Shown here piece by piece: positions 34,955-41,561 of a stretch of DNA of 64,000 nt. Position numbers and translations under genes: made by a program. A model generated the notes under the pieces. That model was not told the DNA's origin, did not search any database, and worked only from the letters and a program-made list of their open reading frames with translations. The stretch spans positions 22,134 to 86,133 of the forward strand of contig NZ_JAAHBQ010000010.1 of NCBI RefSeq assembly GCF_020144665.1, given 5' to 3'. How positions within the stretch are numbered: the stretch's first letter is position 1; each line of letters starts with the position of its first letter. This DNA is from Oscillatoria salina IIICB1. Lineage in GTDB: Bacteria > Cyanobacteriota > Cyanobacteriia > Cyanobacteriales > SIO1D9.

Positions 34955-36043
34955 ATGGAAATAGGTGTACCAAAAGAAACCAAAGACCAAGAATTTCGAG
35001 TTGGTTTGAGTCCCGACAGCGTACGGCTGCTGTGCGACAAAAATCATACCGTGTTTGTGGAAAAGAATGCTGGTACTGGTGCTGGTTTTACCGACGAAGA
35101 TTATGAAAAAGCGGGAGCGAAAATTGTCTCCGATGCAGCAACAGCTTGGAACCGAGAACTGGTAGTAAAAGTTAAGGAACCACTACCAGAAGAATATCAG
35201 TATTTGCAAAAAGAGCAACTATTGTTTACTTATCTACATTTAGCCGCTAGTCACAGTTTAACCAAAGCGTTACTCGATTCGGGGGTAAGTGCGATCGCCT
35301 ATGAAACAGTTGAACTTCCTGATGGTAGACTTCCTTTACTGACACCTATGAGTATTATCGCGGGAAGGCTCTCCGTACAGTTTGGCGCAAGGTATTTGGA
35401 ACGTCAACAAGGAGGAAGAGGCGTTTTACTTGGCGGTATTCCTGGAGTTCGTTCTGGTAAAGTAGTAATCTTAGGTGGCGGTGTTGTCGGTACGGAAGCA
35501 GCCCGAATTGCTGTGGGAATGGGTGCTACAGTACAAATTATCGATATTAATGTTGAGCGACTGGCTTATCTAGAAACTATCTTTGGTTCGAGAGTAGAAT
35601 TGCTTTATAGCTCTCCTTTATTAATCGAGCAATTAGTTCCGGAAGCAGATTTATTGGTAGGTGCGGTATTAGTAGTAGGTCGTCGCGCACCAATTTTAGT
35701 TCCTCGTTCTCTAGTTAAACAAATGCGTCCCGGTGCAGTCATAATTGACGTAGCTGTAGATCAAGGTGGTTGTGTGGAAACCTTACGCACCACATCTCAC
35801 ACTAATCCTACTTACGTTGAAGAAGAAGTAATTCACTTCGGTGTTCCGAATATGCCCGGAGCAGTTCCTTGGACGGCAACACAGGCTTTAAATAATAGTA
35901 CCTTGCCTTACGTGCTTAAACTAGCTAATCTTGGTTTAAAAGCCTTAGAGCGAGATGCTGCTTTAGCTGGAGGCTTAAACGTGAAAAACCATTTGCTTAT
36001 TCATCCGGCAGTACAAGAAGTATTTCCCGATTTAGTCGAGTAG
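34955..36043 (+). CDS. ald: Alanine dehydrogenase
   Basis: The 362-residue protein catalyses the NAD-dependent interconversion of alanine and pyruvate with ammonium. It has the family start [20 protein letters not shown], the substrate-binding [12 protein letters not shown] block near 70, the HLAAS motif near 95, and the Rossmann loop [18 protein letters not shown] at about 173-190. The length is normal for AlaDH. The distinct transhydrogenase alpha subunit is excluded by the shorter length and the [20 protein letters not shown] block. It is followed 36 bases later by a lipoprotein gene on the same strand. Confidence 0.96.
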   Translation: MEIGVPKETKDQEFRVGLSPDSVRLLCDKNHTVFVEKNAGTGAGFTDEDYEKAGAKIVSDAATAWNRELVVKVKEPLPEEYQYLQKEQLLFTYLHLAASHSLTKALLDSGVSAIAYETVELPDGRLPLLTPMSIIAGRLSVQFGARYLERQQGGRGVLLGGIPGVRSGKVVILGGGVVGTEAARIAVGMGATVQIIDINVERLAYLETIFGSRVELLYSSPLLIEQLVPEADLLVGAVLVVGRRAPILVPRSLVKQMRPGAVIIDVAVDQGGCVETLRTTSHTNPTYVEEEVIHFGVPNMPGAVPWTATQALNNSTLPYVLKLANLGLKALERDAALAGGLNVKNHLLIHPAVQEVFPDLVE

Positions 36044-36079
36044 ATTGGATAAAGTGCGATCGCGTAAGGAGCATTTCTC

Positions 36080-36694
36080 GTGAACTCAATTCTATCTCGC
36101 TTCTCCACCTCTATTTTATCCGCAGGACTACTCTTCGGAATTGTCGCTTGTTCTAATCAATCTACCTTAAGCGAACCCACAAATACTAATCCTCCCGCAA
36201 CTCCTGACACCACTCTCGCACAAACACCCTTAGAACCACTATTACTTTACTGGAGTGTTGCCAGAGAAGACAATCTTTCTACCGCTACCAGCGTCGGTGA
36301 ATATTCAGCCAAAGACGCTGGTTATGTCTTTGCGCGAGTCGAAGGCTGCGTTTTTCCCACTCAGCAACCAGGGACAGTGCCACTGAAATTATATTGGCAT
36401 CCAGGCAGAGAAGACAACTTTACCACAGCCACCCCACTCGGCGAACAAACTGCTGCTGATGTCGGTTATCTCTTTGCGCGAGTCGAAGGCTATGTTTTTC
36501 CCACTCAACAACCAGGAACAGTACCACTGAAATTATACTGGCATCCACAGCGAGAAGATAACTTTACCACAGCTACCCTTCTCGGCGAACAAACTGCTGC
36601 TGACGTGGGTTATCTCTTTGCGCGAGTCGAAGGCTATGTTTTTCCAGCTTCTCAATGCGAACAAAATTCAAATCCTCGCATTCAAAGAATCTAA
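36080..36694 (+). CDS. Lipoprotein with three tandem 48-residue repeats
   Basis: The GTG-start protein (204 residues) has a lipoprotein signal peptide ending in the lipobox IVAC, with C24 as the lipidated residue. A linker is followed by three near-identical units of about 48 residues (consensus LYW...REDNFTTAT..GE..A.D.GY.FARVEGYVF), joined by TQQPGTVPLK. The second and third units are almost identical in DNA, so they arose by recent tandem duplication. Such YW...GY..VR.EGYVF motifs are found in secreted repeat proteins. The role is unknown; surface binding is a guess. Confidence 0.75.
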   Translation: MNSILSRFSTSILSAGLLFGIVACSNQSTLSEPTNTNPPATPDTTLAQTPLEPLLLYWSVAREDNLSTATSVGEYSAKDAGYVFARVEGCVFPTQQPGTVPLKLYWHPGREDNFTTATPLGEQTAADVGYLFARVEGYVFPTQQPGTVPLKLYWHPQREDNFTTATLLGEQTAADVGYLFARVEGYVFPASQCEQNSNPRIQRI

Positions 36695-36732
36695 AAACTT
36701 GTCTCAAATCAGCGATAATTAACCATTATGAA

Positions 36733-36825
36733 AAACTAGCCATCTACAATATTAAATCATTTTCGTAGTGCGGGCAGGATGCCCGCTATCTAACTAATTA
36801 ACCAAATTTAATCTTGATATTATTT
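36733..36825. repeat. Dispersed palindromic repeat, copy 2 (inverted)
   Basis: The hairpin GCGGGCA-GGA-TGCCCGC (36770-36786) is perfect. The flanks, read on the minus strand, repeat the blocks seen at 2816-2890 (AATAATATCAA, GGTTAATTAGT, AATATTGTAG). Its position between the convergent lipoprotein and crr6 genes means it could also act as a two-way terminator. Confidence 0.65.
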
Positions 36826-37296
36826 AATCATCTCAAAAAAGCTATCTTCAAGCTCATAACCTAAAGTTTGAGCCATTGATTGCAACTTCGATTTACTACT
36901 AATATTTTGCCCTTGTAACCAATCACTAAACACAAAGATTTTCTTCATCACAAAAATTTCTAAAGCCTCTGGATTATATTGAATACCTTCGGTGCGATGA
37001 AACTGATGCGGAACCAACATTGCTGCATAGCGATAAAGTTCCCCAGATTTCCAATCTAACAGAAAAGGTAGCCAAGGATAACGAGCATCAAGACGCACAA
37101 ACCATAACCTTACTTCTGGTACTTCCGATATTTCTCTGGGGTCAGTTTCATCCATCTCATATTCGATTTTAAAGTTAATTTGCTGTTCATATTTAGCAAT
37201 TTCACCTGCTTGCGATATTTTTTCGACCTCATTTTCCACAGGCGATAAATCTAAGTTATTGATGTTGTCAGTATTGACAGTAATTGTAATTGTCAT
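36820..37296 (-). CDS. crr6: CRR6 family NDH-1 (NdhI) maturation factor
   Basis: The 158-residue protein is recognisable by EVPEVRLWFVRLDARYPWLP, FLLDWKSGELYRYAAMLVPH and EGIQYNPEALEIFVM. These are hallmarks of CRR6, the chlororespiratory reduction 6 factor. In plants and cyanobacteria this factor helps assemble the NdhI-containing hydrophilic arm of the photosynthetic NDH-1 complex. It is soluble, without a transit or signal peptide. It stands at the edge of the degraded toxin-antitoxin region and is itself intact. Confidence 0.9.
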   Translation of the reverse strand: MTITITVNTDNINNLDLSPVENEVEKISQAGEIAKYEQQINFKIEYEMDETDPREISEVPEVRLWFVRLDARYPWLPFLLDWKSGELYRYAAMLVPHQFHRTEGIQYNPEALEIFVMKKIFVFSDWLQGQNISSKSKLQSMAQTLGYELEDSFFEMIK

Positions 37297-37357
37297 TCTC
37301 TTCTACTCTTTACTAATTTGAGCTAACTTTTAAGTTTTACTGTCTTTTATTGTACAC

Positions 37358-37582
37358 TTAATTTTTATCTATATTATGGATGACATTAGTCATCATTCGG
37401 AGAGGCTTGTTTAGATCACAACCTAACCTTTGCAGAACTTGAGTCGGTAATACTGTAGAACTTGAGCCAGTATCTACCAGTAATTTAAGAAAAAGTGGCG
37501 AATTTTTATTCCGTCTCACTGCTACTCGACAAAAAAGTAAGTTCCCCTTTCTTTCCCAAGAATAAACTCTTTTCCGACTCAT
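37358..37582 (-). pseudogene. Retropepsin-like aspartic protease, truncated
   Basis: From ATG 37582 the frame encodes MSRKRVYSWERKGNLLFCRV and the catalytic motif LLVDTGSSSTVL of clan AA (retropepsin-like) proteases. It stops after 74 residues in unrelated sequence (TNVIHNIDKN). Family members are about 130 residues, so the C-terminal half with the flap and second strand pair is missing. The start lies within the 250-bp direct repeat. It is probably inactive. In other cyanobacteria the protease normally follows the 70-residue partner gene found immediately upstream. Confidence 0.7.
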
Positions 37583-37809
37583 AAAATAAAGCCTAAATTT
37601 TGGGAATTTGACCCACATACTCAATCGCTAAAGGTTGCTCTTCTAGAGTTTCAAGAGCTTTGTAAACCTCATCTCGATTAGGAGAGTGAACTAACACTTC
37701 TCCTTTAATTACTTGCAATTCCTCATTCACTTCTTTTGGTGCAATTAATAGCCATTCACCATCATAGCGATGCTGCATTTCTGCAAACGTCATAATTTCT
37801 GACATCTTC
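37560..37809. repeat. 250-bp direct repeat, copy A
   Basis: This stretch is repeated with the same length and no indels at 38518-38767 (offset 958). About ten base differences were seen. It spans the 70-residue gene and the first codons of the protease gene. Confidence 0.9.
37593..37805 (-). CDS. Small antitoxin-like protein, partner of the aspartic protease
   Basis: ATG 37805 gives a 70-residue protein, MSEIMTFAEMQHRYDGEWLL, with GEVLVHSPNRDEVYKAL and a C-terminal AIEYVGQIP. This matches a common small cyanobacterial family usually located just before a retropepsin-like protease gene. It could start two codons earlier (37811), but the shorter form matches the copy at 38551-38763 and has AAGGA upstream. 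The function is unknown. It lies in the same orientation directly upstream of the truncated protease and just downstream of the broken PIN gene. Confidence 0.65.
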   Translation of the reverse strand: MSEIMTFAEMQHRYDGEWLLIAPKEVNEELQVIKGEVLVHSPNRDEVYKALETLEEQPLAIEYVGQIPKI

Positions 37810-38107
37810 ATCCTTTGTCTAAACGATGTTCATATAATACTAATCCTTGTTGAAAAGATTCATGAGTTTGGGGAATCACCCTAATAGTAGAATTATTGAG
37901 AATATCTTGAACGAATACTAGAGTCCGTCTTCGCATCCCCTGTCCATAGCTAGAAAGAAAATTTAATACTTCGGTTAATACCTCATCAGTAGTAATCACT
38001 TGAACTTTGTCAAGAGTGCTAGTGAAAAGGATAACACGCTGATGCTAATCATCTTTTTGATTAATTAAAGCTATCCAATAAAATGTATCTGCAAAAATGA
38101 GTTTCAC
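37808..38107 (-). pseudogene. PIN-domain (VapC-like) toxin, broken
   Basis: The frame starts at GTG 38107 (KLIFADTFYWIALINQKDD), overlapping the antitoxin stop by 4 bases. It has the first PIN aspartate in FADT and continues past an in-frame TAG at the place where DDWHQRV would be expected (TGG to TAG). It then reads VITTDEVLTEVLNFLSSYG, holding the E of the second acidic site. It stops after LYEHRLDKG, about 35 residues short, exactly at the border of the 250-bp repeat. Two independent lesions make it a pseudogene. Confidence 0.75.
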
Positions 38108-38406
38108 TGTTCTTTTTTGGTAGCTTGATAAAGATAAAGATCGTGTTGAGTAGCCGCATCAGCAGGAAGCTGATTGATTTCTTCTTCTGTCATATCTTCC
38201 GTGAATTTAGTTACCATTTTTAGAATAGACTGACCTGTTTTTTCGCTTTCGGTTGGTTGATTTAGATGATGCTGAACGAATTGCTTAAGCTGGGTAAAGA
38301 CAACATCTAATGAGTCATTTTCAAACTTATCTTCTGATAGATCGGGACAAGAAGCAAGATAGCCTGATTCACTCTTTTCAATCACTACGTTAACTTTTTC
38401 TGACAT
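38104..38406 (-). CDS. HicB-like antitoxin candidate
   Basis: ATG 38406 with the Shine-Dalgarno AGAGG gives a 100-residue protein starting MSEKVNVVIEKSESGYLASC. The VVIEKSESGYLASCPDL strand pair resembles the partial RNase H-like fold of HicB-type antitoxins. A charged helical tail (about 70-100) follows. Its stop overlaps the GTG of the PIN gene (GTGA), a classic toxin-antitoxin arrangement. The toxin is broken, so this gene is now probably an orphan. An upstream ATG at 38451 would add 15 residues without a ribosome-binding site. Confidence 0.6.
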   Translation of the reverse strand: MSEKVNVVIEKSESGYLASCPDLSEDKFENDSLDVVFTQLKQFVQHHLNQPTESEKTGQSILKMVTKFTEDMTEEEINQLPADAATQHDLYLYQATKKEQ

Positions 38407-38517
38407 TTTGATTTCCTCTAAGTCTTTAATTTGGATGAAATTTTTAATCATACTATCATTTTAGTCGTCCTCTAGGTTTAGCTGATCGATTTCTCACGGT
38501 AAGTTATCCGGTTTTAT

Positions 38518-38767
38518 GAATAAACTCTTTTCCGACTCATAAAATAAAGCCTAAATTTTGGGAATTTGACCCACATACTCAATCGCTAAAGGTTGCTCTT
38601 CTAGAGTTTCAAGAGCTTTGTAAACCTCATCGCGATTAGGAGAGTGAACTAACACTTCTCCTTTAATTACTTACAATTCCTCATTCACTTCTTTTGGTGC
38701 AATTAATAACCATTCGCCATCATAGCGATGCTGCATTTCTGCAAAGGATATAATTTCTGACATCTTC
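38518..38767. repeat. 250-bp direct repeat, copy B
   Basis: This is the second copy of the 37560-37809 segment in the same orientation. It breaks off in the eighth codon of the protease gene (MSRKRVYS then stop). Confidence 0.9.
38551..38763 (-). pseudogene. Nonsense-mutated copy of the 70-residue antitoxin-like gene
   Basis: The frame begins MSEIISFAEMQHRYDGEWLL and is almost identical to the gene at 37593-37805, but codon 31 is TAA instead of CAA (complement at 38671-38673). The rest of the reading frame is kept, so the lesion is recent. A third copy was not seen. Confidence 0.8.
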
Positions 38768-38836
38768 TTTTGTCCCATTATGGTTAACTTTTTGCAAGAG
38801 GAGATATAATATTAAAATTACCTAATTATAGAGACG

Positions 38837-39115
38837 ATGAATACTCCTTTTGTTTTACCTATTCCACCTAAACTTCAAACCTTACCCGGTAGCTTACCCA
38901 TCGAGGGAGCAATTAGGATTGAACTGAGGGAAGGAATCCCTATTTTTCAAGCCTCCAGTGTGGTGCAAAATCGCATTGAGCAATTACTTGATAAACAGCA
39001 AGATACTTCTTTGACTTTAGAAGAAGAAAAGGAGTTAGATGCTTACGAAGAAATTGACGATTATCTTAGCTTTGTCAATCGTATGATTCGGAATGTTTGT
39101 TTAACCCAAAGTTAA
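38837..39115 (+). CDS. Hypothetical protein
   Basis: The 92-residue protein starts MNTPFVLPIPPKLQTLPGSL. Its IRIELREGIPIFQASSVVQNRIEQLL block is followed by an acidic helical end (TLEEEKELDAYEEIDDYLSF). I do not recognise a named family, though the composition resembles small partners of PIN or other nuclease toxins in cyanobacteria. No toxin follows on this strand. Start codon context is unremarkable; a GAGGAG lies farther upstream than usual. Confidence 0.5.
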   Translation: MNTPFVLPIPPKLQTLPGSLPIEGAIRIELREGIPIFQASSVVQNRIEQLLDKQQDTSLTLEEEKELDAYEEIDDYLSFVNRMIRNVCLTQS

Positions 39116-39150
39116 GCAAATCTCTTATAATTTTACAGTAAATAGATAAA

Positions 39151-39393
39151 TTAAACTTCATTTCCTAGCTTTTCTATGACTTCTCCAGCTACGATTTTAT
39201 AACCCCAATTTGGATTATTTTTCGCTAACTGGTTGGCTGCGTCATACTCTCCTAATAAGCACAATTCTACTAACTGTTGATAACCTTGTTCTTTTTCTTG
39301 CTGTAATCTGTTTTCTAAGAGTTTTTGGCGTTGGCTAGGTGAGGGAGTAACTCGTTGTTTAGCTAAAGGGTCGATTTCGCTTATTTTTTTCAT
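39151..39393 (-). CDS. Small protein with NPxWGYxIV tail motif
   Basis: ATG 39393 gives an 80-residue helical protein. It ends with KNNPNWGYKIVAGEVIEKL, which matches the last ~25 residues of the larger protein encoded immediately upstream (ENPQWGYIIVDSETIAEL). The two genes are 10 bases apart. I do not recognise the family. The shared tail suggests a duplication or a common partner-binding motif. Confidence 0.5.
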   Translation of the reverse strand: MKKISEIDPLAKQRVTPSPSQRQKLLENRLQQEKEQGYQQLVELCLLGEYDAANQLAKNNPNWGYKIVAGEVIEKLGNEV

Positions 39394-39403
39394 TTGACTA
39401 AGT

Positions 39404-40681
39404 TTAAAAAGGAAGTTCTGCGATTGTTTCACTATCAACTATTATATATCCCCATTGGGGATTTTCAGCAATTTGTTTGGCAACTATTTGGCGACCTAAA
39501 GGAGTTTTGTAAGCTTTTTGGAGAGATTCTAGACTGGGAATCTCTGGTTGTTTAGTAACTTTTATATCGGGAGGTGATGTTTCTGGAAGCGCGGCAGATT
39601 GGGACTCAGAGAGGGAATGCTGGGAGTCAATTGCAGCTAATTTCTTCATCACACTCTCTTTGGTAACTTCAGAGTTGGCTGTGAATGAAGGTGGAAGATA
39701 TGGATTGGATACTCCCATTTTTTTCGCTTGCATTGCTTCTTCAGCAAGGCGATCGCATTTCCGCAAAAAACCTGACCACAAATCTTGTCCTAAAACAGGA
39801 TTTCTTAAGTCAGACCGCGCTTTAGAAACTGCTGCTTCTAATGGTTCTCCTTTGTGGATATAATATTGAATTCTTTCTTCTTCAAAGGCTGGATAAGGTA
39901 TTCCTGGTTCTATTTCCCAATCTCGCTGGATTTTCTCGCTTTCTCCTAAGTTTTTACCTTGAATGAAATCATCCCATAAAGGCGATTTAATTCCTTTAGT
40001 CATGCTGTCGATAACTTTGAAAACGCAGCCAGAAGGATTATTAAGTCCCTTTTCTTTGAAGTATTCGAGTAAAGCTGCTTGAAAAGCTTCAAATTGTTCT
40101 TGCGTTTCCCAAGGTCCGCTAAACTGATAGTGAGGTGAAACTTGGACAGAAATGGGTTGACGAGAGTTACCAAAGTATTTATCAGTTTTAACTTTTTTGA
40201 CTCTAGAATTAGGCTGAAATGTATCTTTCACTACTTCTACAGGTTGAGTTTTTGCGGTAGAATGAGACTGATTGATAGAAGAATTTTTTTCTATGTCAAG
40301 AGTAGAATTACTTAAATTATTTTTAACAGAATCTTGGTTAAATAATAACTTAGAAAAACTGGTAAATCTTTGTTCGAGAGCGTCCAAATCTAGGTAAAAT
40401 TCCAGTGAATCGTTGGTAGTAGTAATTGAACGCTCCTTGAGTAGCGATCGCTGACGCAGTTGTTGACGAGCAAATTCTTGTTCCCGTCGCGAAAGTCCGG
40501 TTTCCATTTCAATTTCTTGGGAGGAAAAACTCAGCCATTCCTCAGTTTGATTTTCAAATAACTGCTGATTTATCAAATAAGCTAAAAAAATTGCTGCACT
40601 CGCGCCACCAGTAACTTTCGCTAACTTAGGATAGTAAACTACGGGAATGCCTAAATTTTGCCACAATTGTCTTAATTTCAT
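39404..40681 (-). CDS. Cyanobacterial protein with a winged-helix-like N-terminus
   Basis: The start is ATG 40681 (MKLRQLWQNLGIPVVYYPKL), giving 425 residues; the upstream in-frame extension to 40867 is translated STRR repeat and is rejected. The first 110 residues (EIEMETGLSRREQEFARQQLRQRSLL) look like a winged helix of the type found in replication-initiator or DnaD-like proteins. The middle is low-complexity, and the C-terminal part has FYTKxKGL-like and Trp-rich helical regions. The function is unknown; a DNA-binding role is an inference. Confidence 0.6.
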   Translation of the reverse strand: MKLRQLWQNLGIPVVYYPKLAKVTGGASAAIFLAYLINQQLFENQTEEWLSFSSQEIEMETGLSRREQEFARQQLRQRSLLKERSITTTNDSLEFYLDLDALEQRFTSFSKLLFNQDSVKNNLSNSTLDIEKNSSINQSHSTAKTQPVEVVKDTFQPNSRVKKVKTDKYFGNSRQPISVQVSPHYQFSGPWETQEQFEAFQAALLEYFKEKGLNNPSGCVFKVIDSMTKGIKSPLWDDFIQGKNLGESEKIQRDWEIEPGIPYPAFEEERIQYYIHKGEPLEAAVSKARSDLRNPVLGQDLWSGFLRKCDRLAEEAMQAKKMGVSNPYLPPSFTANSEVTKESVMKKLAAIDSQHSLSESQSAALPETSPPDIKVTKQPEIPSLESLQKAYKTPLGRQIVAKQIAENPQWGYIIVDSETIAELPF

Positions 40682-40682
40682 G

Positions 40683-40864
40683 GTTGAGGGTTGGTGATTG
40701 GGGATTGGTGACTGGGGATTGGGGATTGGGGGACAAGGGAGAGGGGGAAGAGGGGGAAGAGGGGGAAGAGGGGGAGGATAAACTGGTAACTGATAACTGA
40801 TAACTGATAACTGGTAACTGATAACTGGTAACTGATAACTGATAACTGATAACTGATAACTGGA
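40683..40864. repeat. STRR array plus GGGGGAAGA repeats
   Basis: Three arrays follow one another: GGGGATTGGTGACT-type units, then five GGGGGAAGA nonamers (about 40740-40775), then about ten TAACTGA/TAACTGG heptamers. They fill the spacer upstream of the 425-residue gene, and in one frame they create a false protein extension. Confidence 0.85.
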
Positions 40865-41025
40865 CATTTGCCAGTTACTTAAGCTAAAGTGGTAATGAGT
40901 TTGAATTAGTTAAACAAGTCGCGGCGGTTCCTTCGACTCTCCAAAGTTTTAAGCAAAAAGTATTCAAGTCGCCAAAATAGGAGGCTTGAGTGCGATCGCG
41001 GAAAATAGGAGAAAAGGAACAAATC
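40865..41025. other. Spacer and probable promoter of the Fur-family gene
   Basis: This short spacer separates the repeat array from the Fur-family ATG. It contains a GCGATCGC octamer at about 40993 and the ribosome-binding site AGGAGAAAAGG before the ATG. No gene is seen. Confidence 0.4.
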
Positions 41026-41502
41026 ATGAGTAATGTAAAAAATAACCAAACAGCCTCAACTATGCAAGATCGAGGGGCATTCAACAAACCAATTAGCTCA
41101 TTAGAAGACGCTCTCAATCGGTGTCAAGAGCTTGGGATGCGTGTAAGTCGCCAACGTCGTTATATACTCGAACTGTTGTGGGAAGTACAAGAACACCTTT
41201 CAGCGAGGGAGATATACGATCGCTTAAATCAACGAGGTAAAGATATCGGTCACACTTCGGTATATCAAAATTTAGAGGCGCTCTCAAGTCAAGGAATTAT
41301 TGAAAGTGTGGAGCGTTGTGATGGGAGGTTGTATGGTAACATTAGCGATTCCCACAGCCACGTGAATTGTTTGGATACTAACCAAATTATAGATGTTTAC
41401 GTGGAACTGCCGAAAGATCTGCTCGAGGAAATCGAGGAGAGGACAGGAGTAAAAATCGTTGATTATCGGATTGATTTTTACGGAAGGAAAAAGGAAGGCT
41501 AA
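41026..41502 (+). CDS. Fur family transcriptional regulator (FurC/PerR-like)
   Basis: The 158-residue protein has the Fur winged helix (RVSRQRRYILELLW, LSAREIYDRL, GHTSVYQNLEAL) and the metal-binding HSHVNC segment. It has only one cysteine there and no C-x-x-C pairs, which is unlike typical zinc-structured Fur proteins. The sequence is close to my recollection of Anabaena FurC, the PerR-type peroxide regulator, but I cannot confirm this. ATG 41026 with AGGAG upstream is preferred over GTG 40990. It converges with the NACHT protein gene. Confidence 0.85.
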   Translation: MSNVKNNQTASTMQDRGAFNKPISSLEDALNRCQELGMRVSRQRRYILELLWEVQEHLSAREIYDRLNQRGKDIGHTSVYQNLEALSSQGIIESVERCDGRLYGNISDSHSHVNCLDTNQIIDVYVELPKDLLEEIEERTGVKIVDYRIDFYGRKKEG

Positions 41503-41509
41503 GGAAATA

Positions 41510-41558
41510 ATCTTGGCGATCGCTCTTTGCTCTTTTTGATCTTGGCGATCGCTCTTTG
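41510..41558. repeat. HIP1-containing direct repeat
   Basis: Two identical 20-bp copies (TCTTGGCGATCGCTCTTTG core) lie 29 bases apart, each with a GCGATCGC octamer. They occupy the gap between the convergent Fur and NACHT genes. Confidence 0.75.
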
Positions 41559-41561
41559 ATC

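Noticed and set aside
40682..40867. An N-terminal extension of the 425-residue protein
   Set aside because: The 62 extra residues are translated heptamer repeats (YQLSVIS units and poly-Pro); the true start is MKLRQLWQ at 40681.
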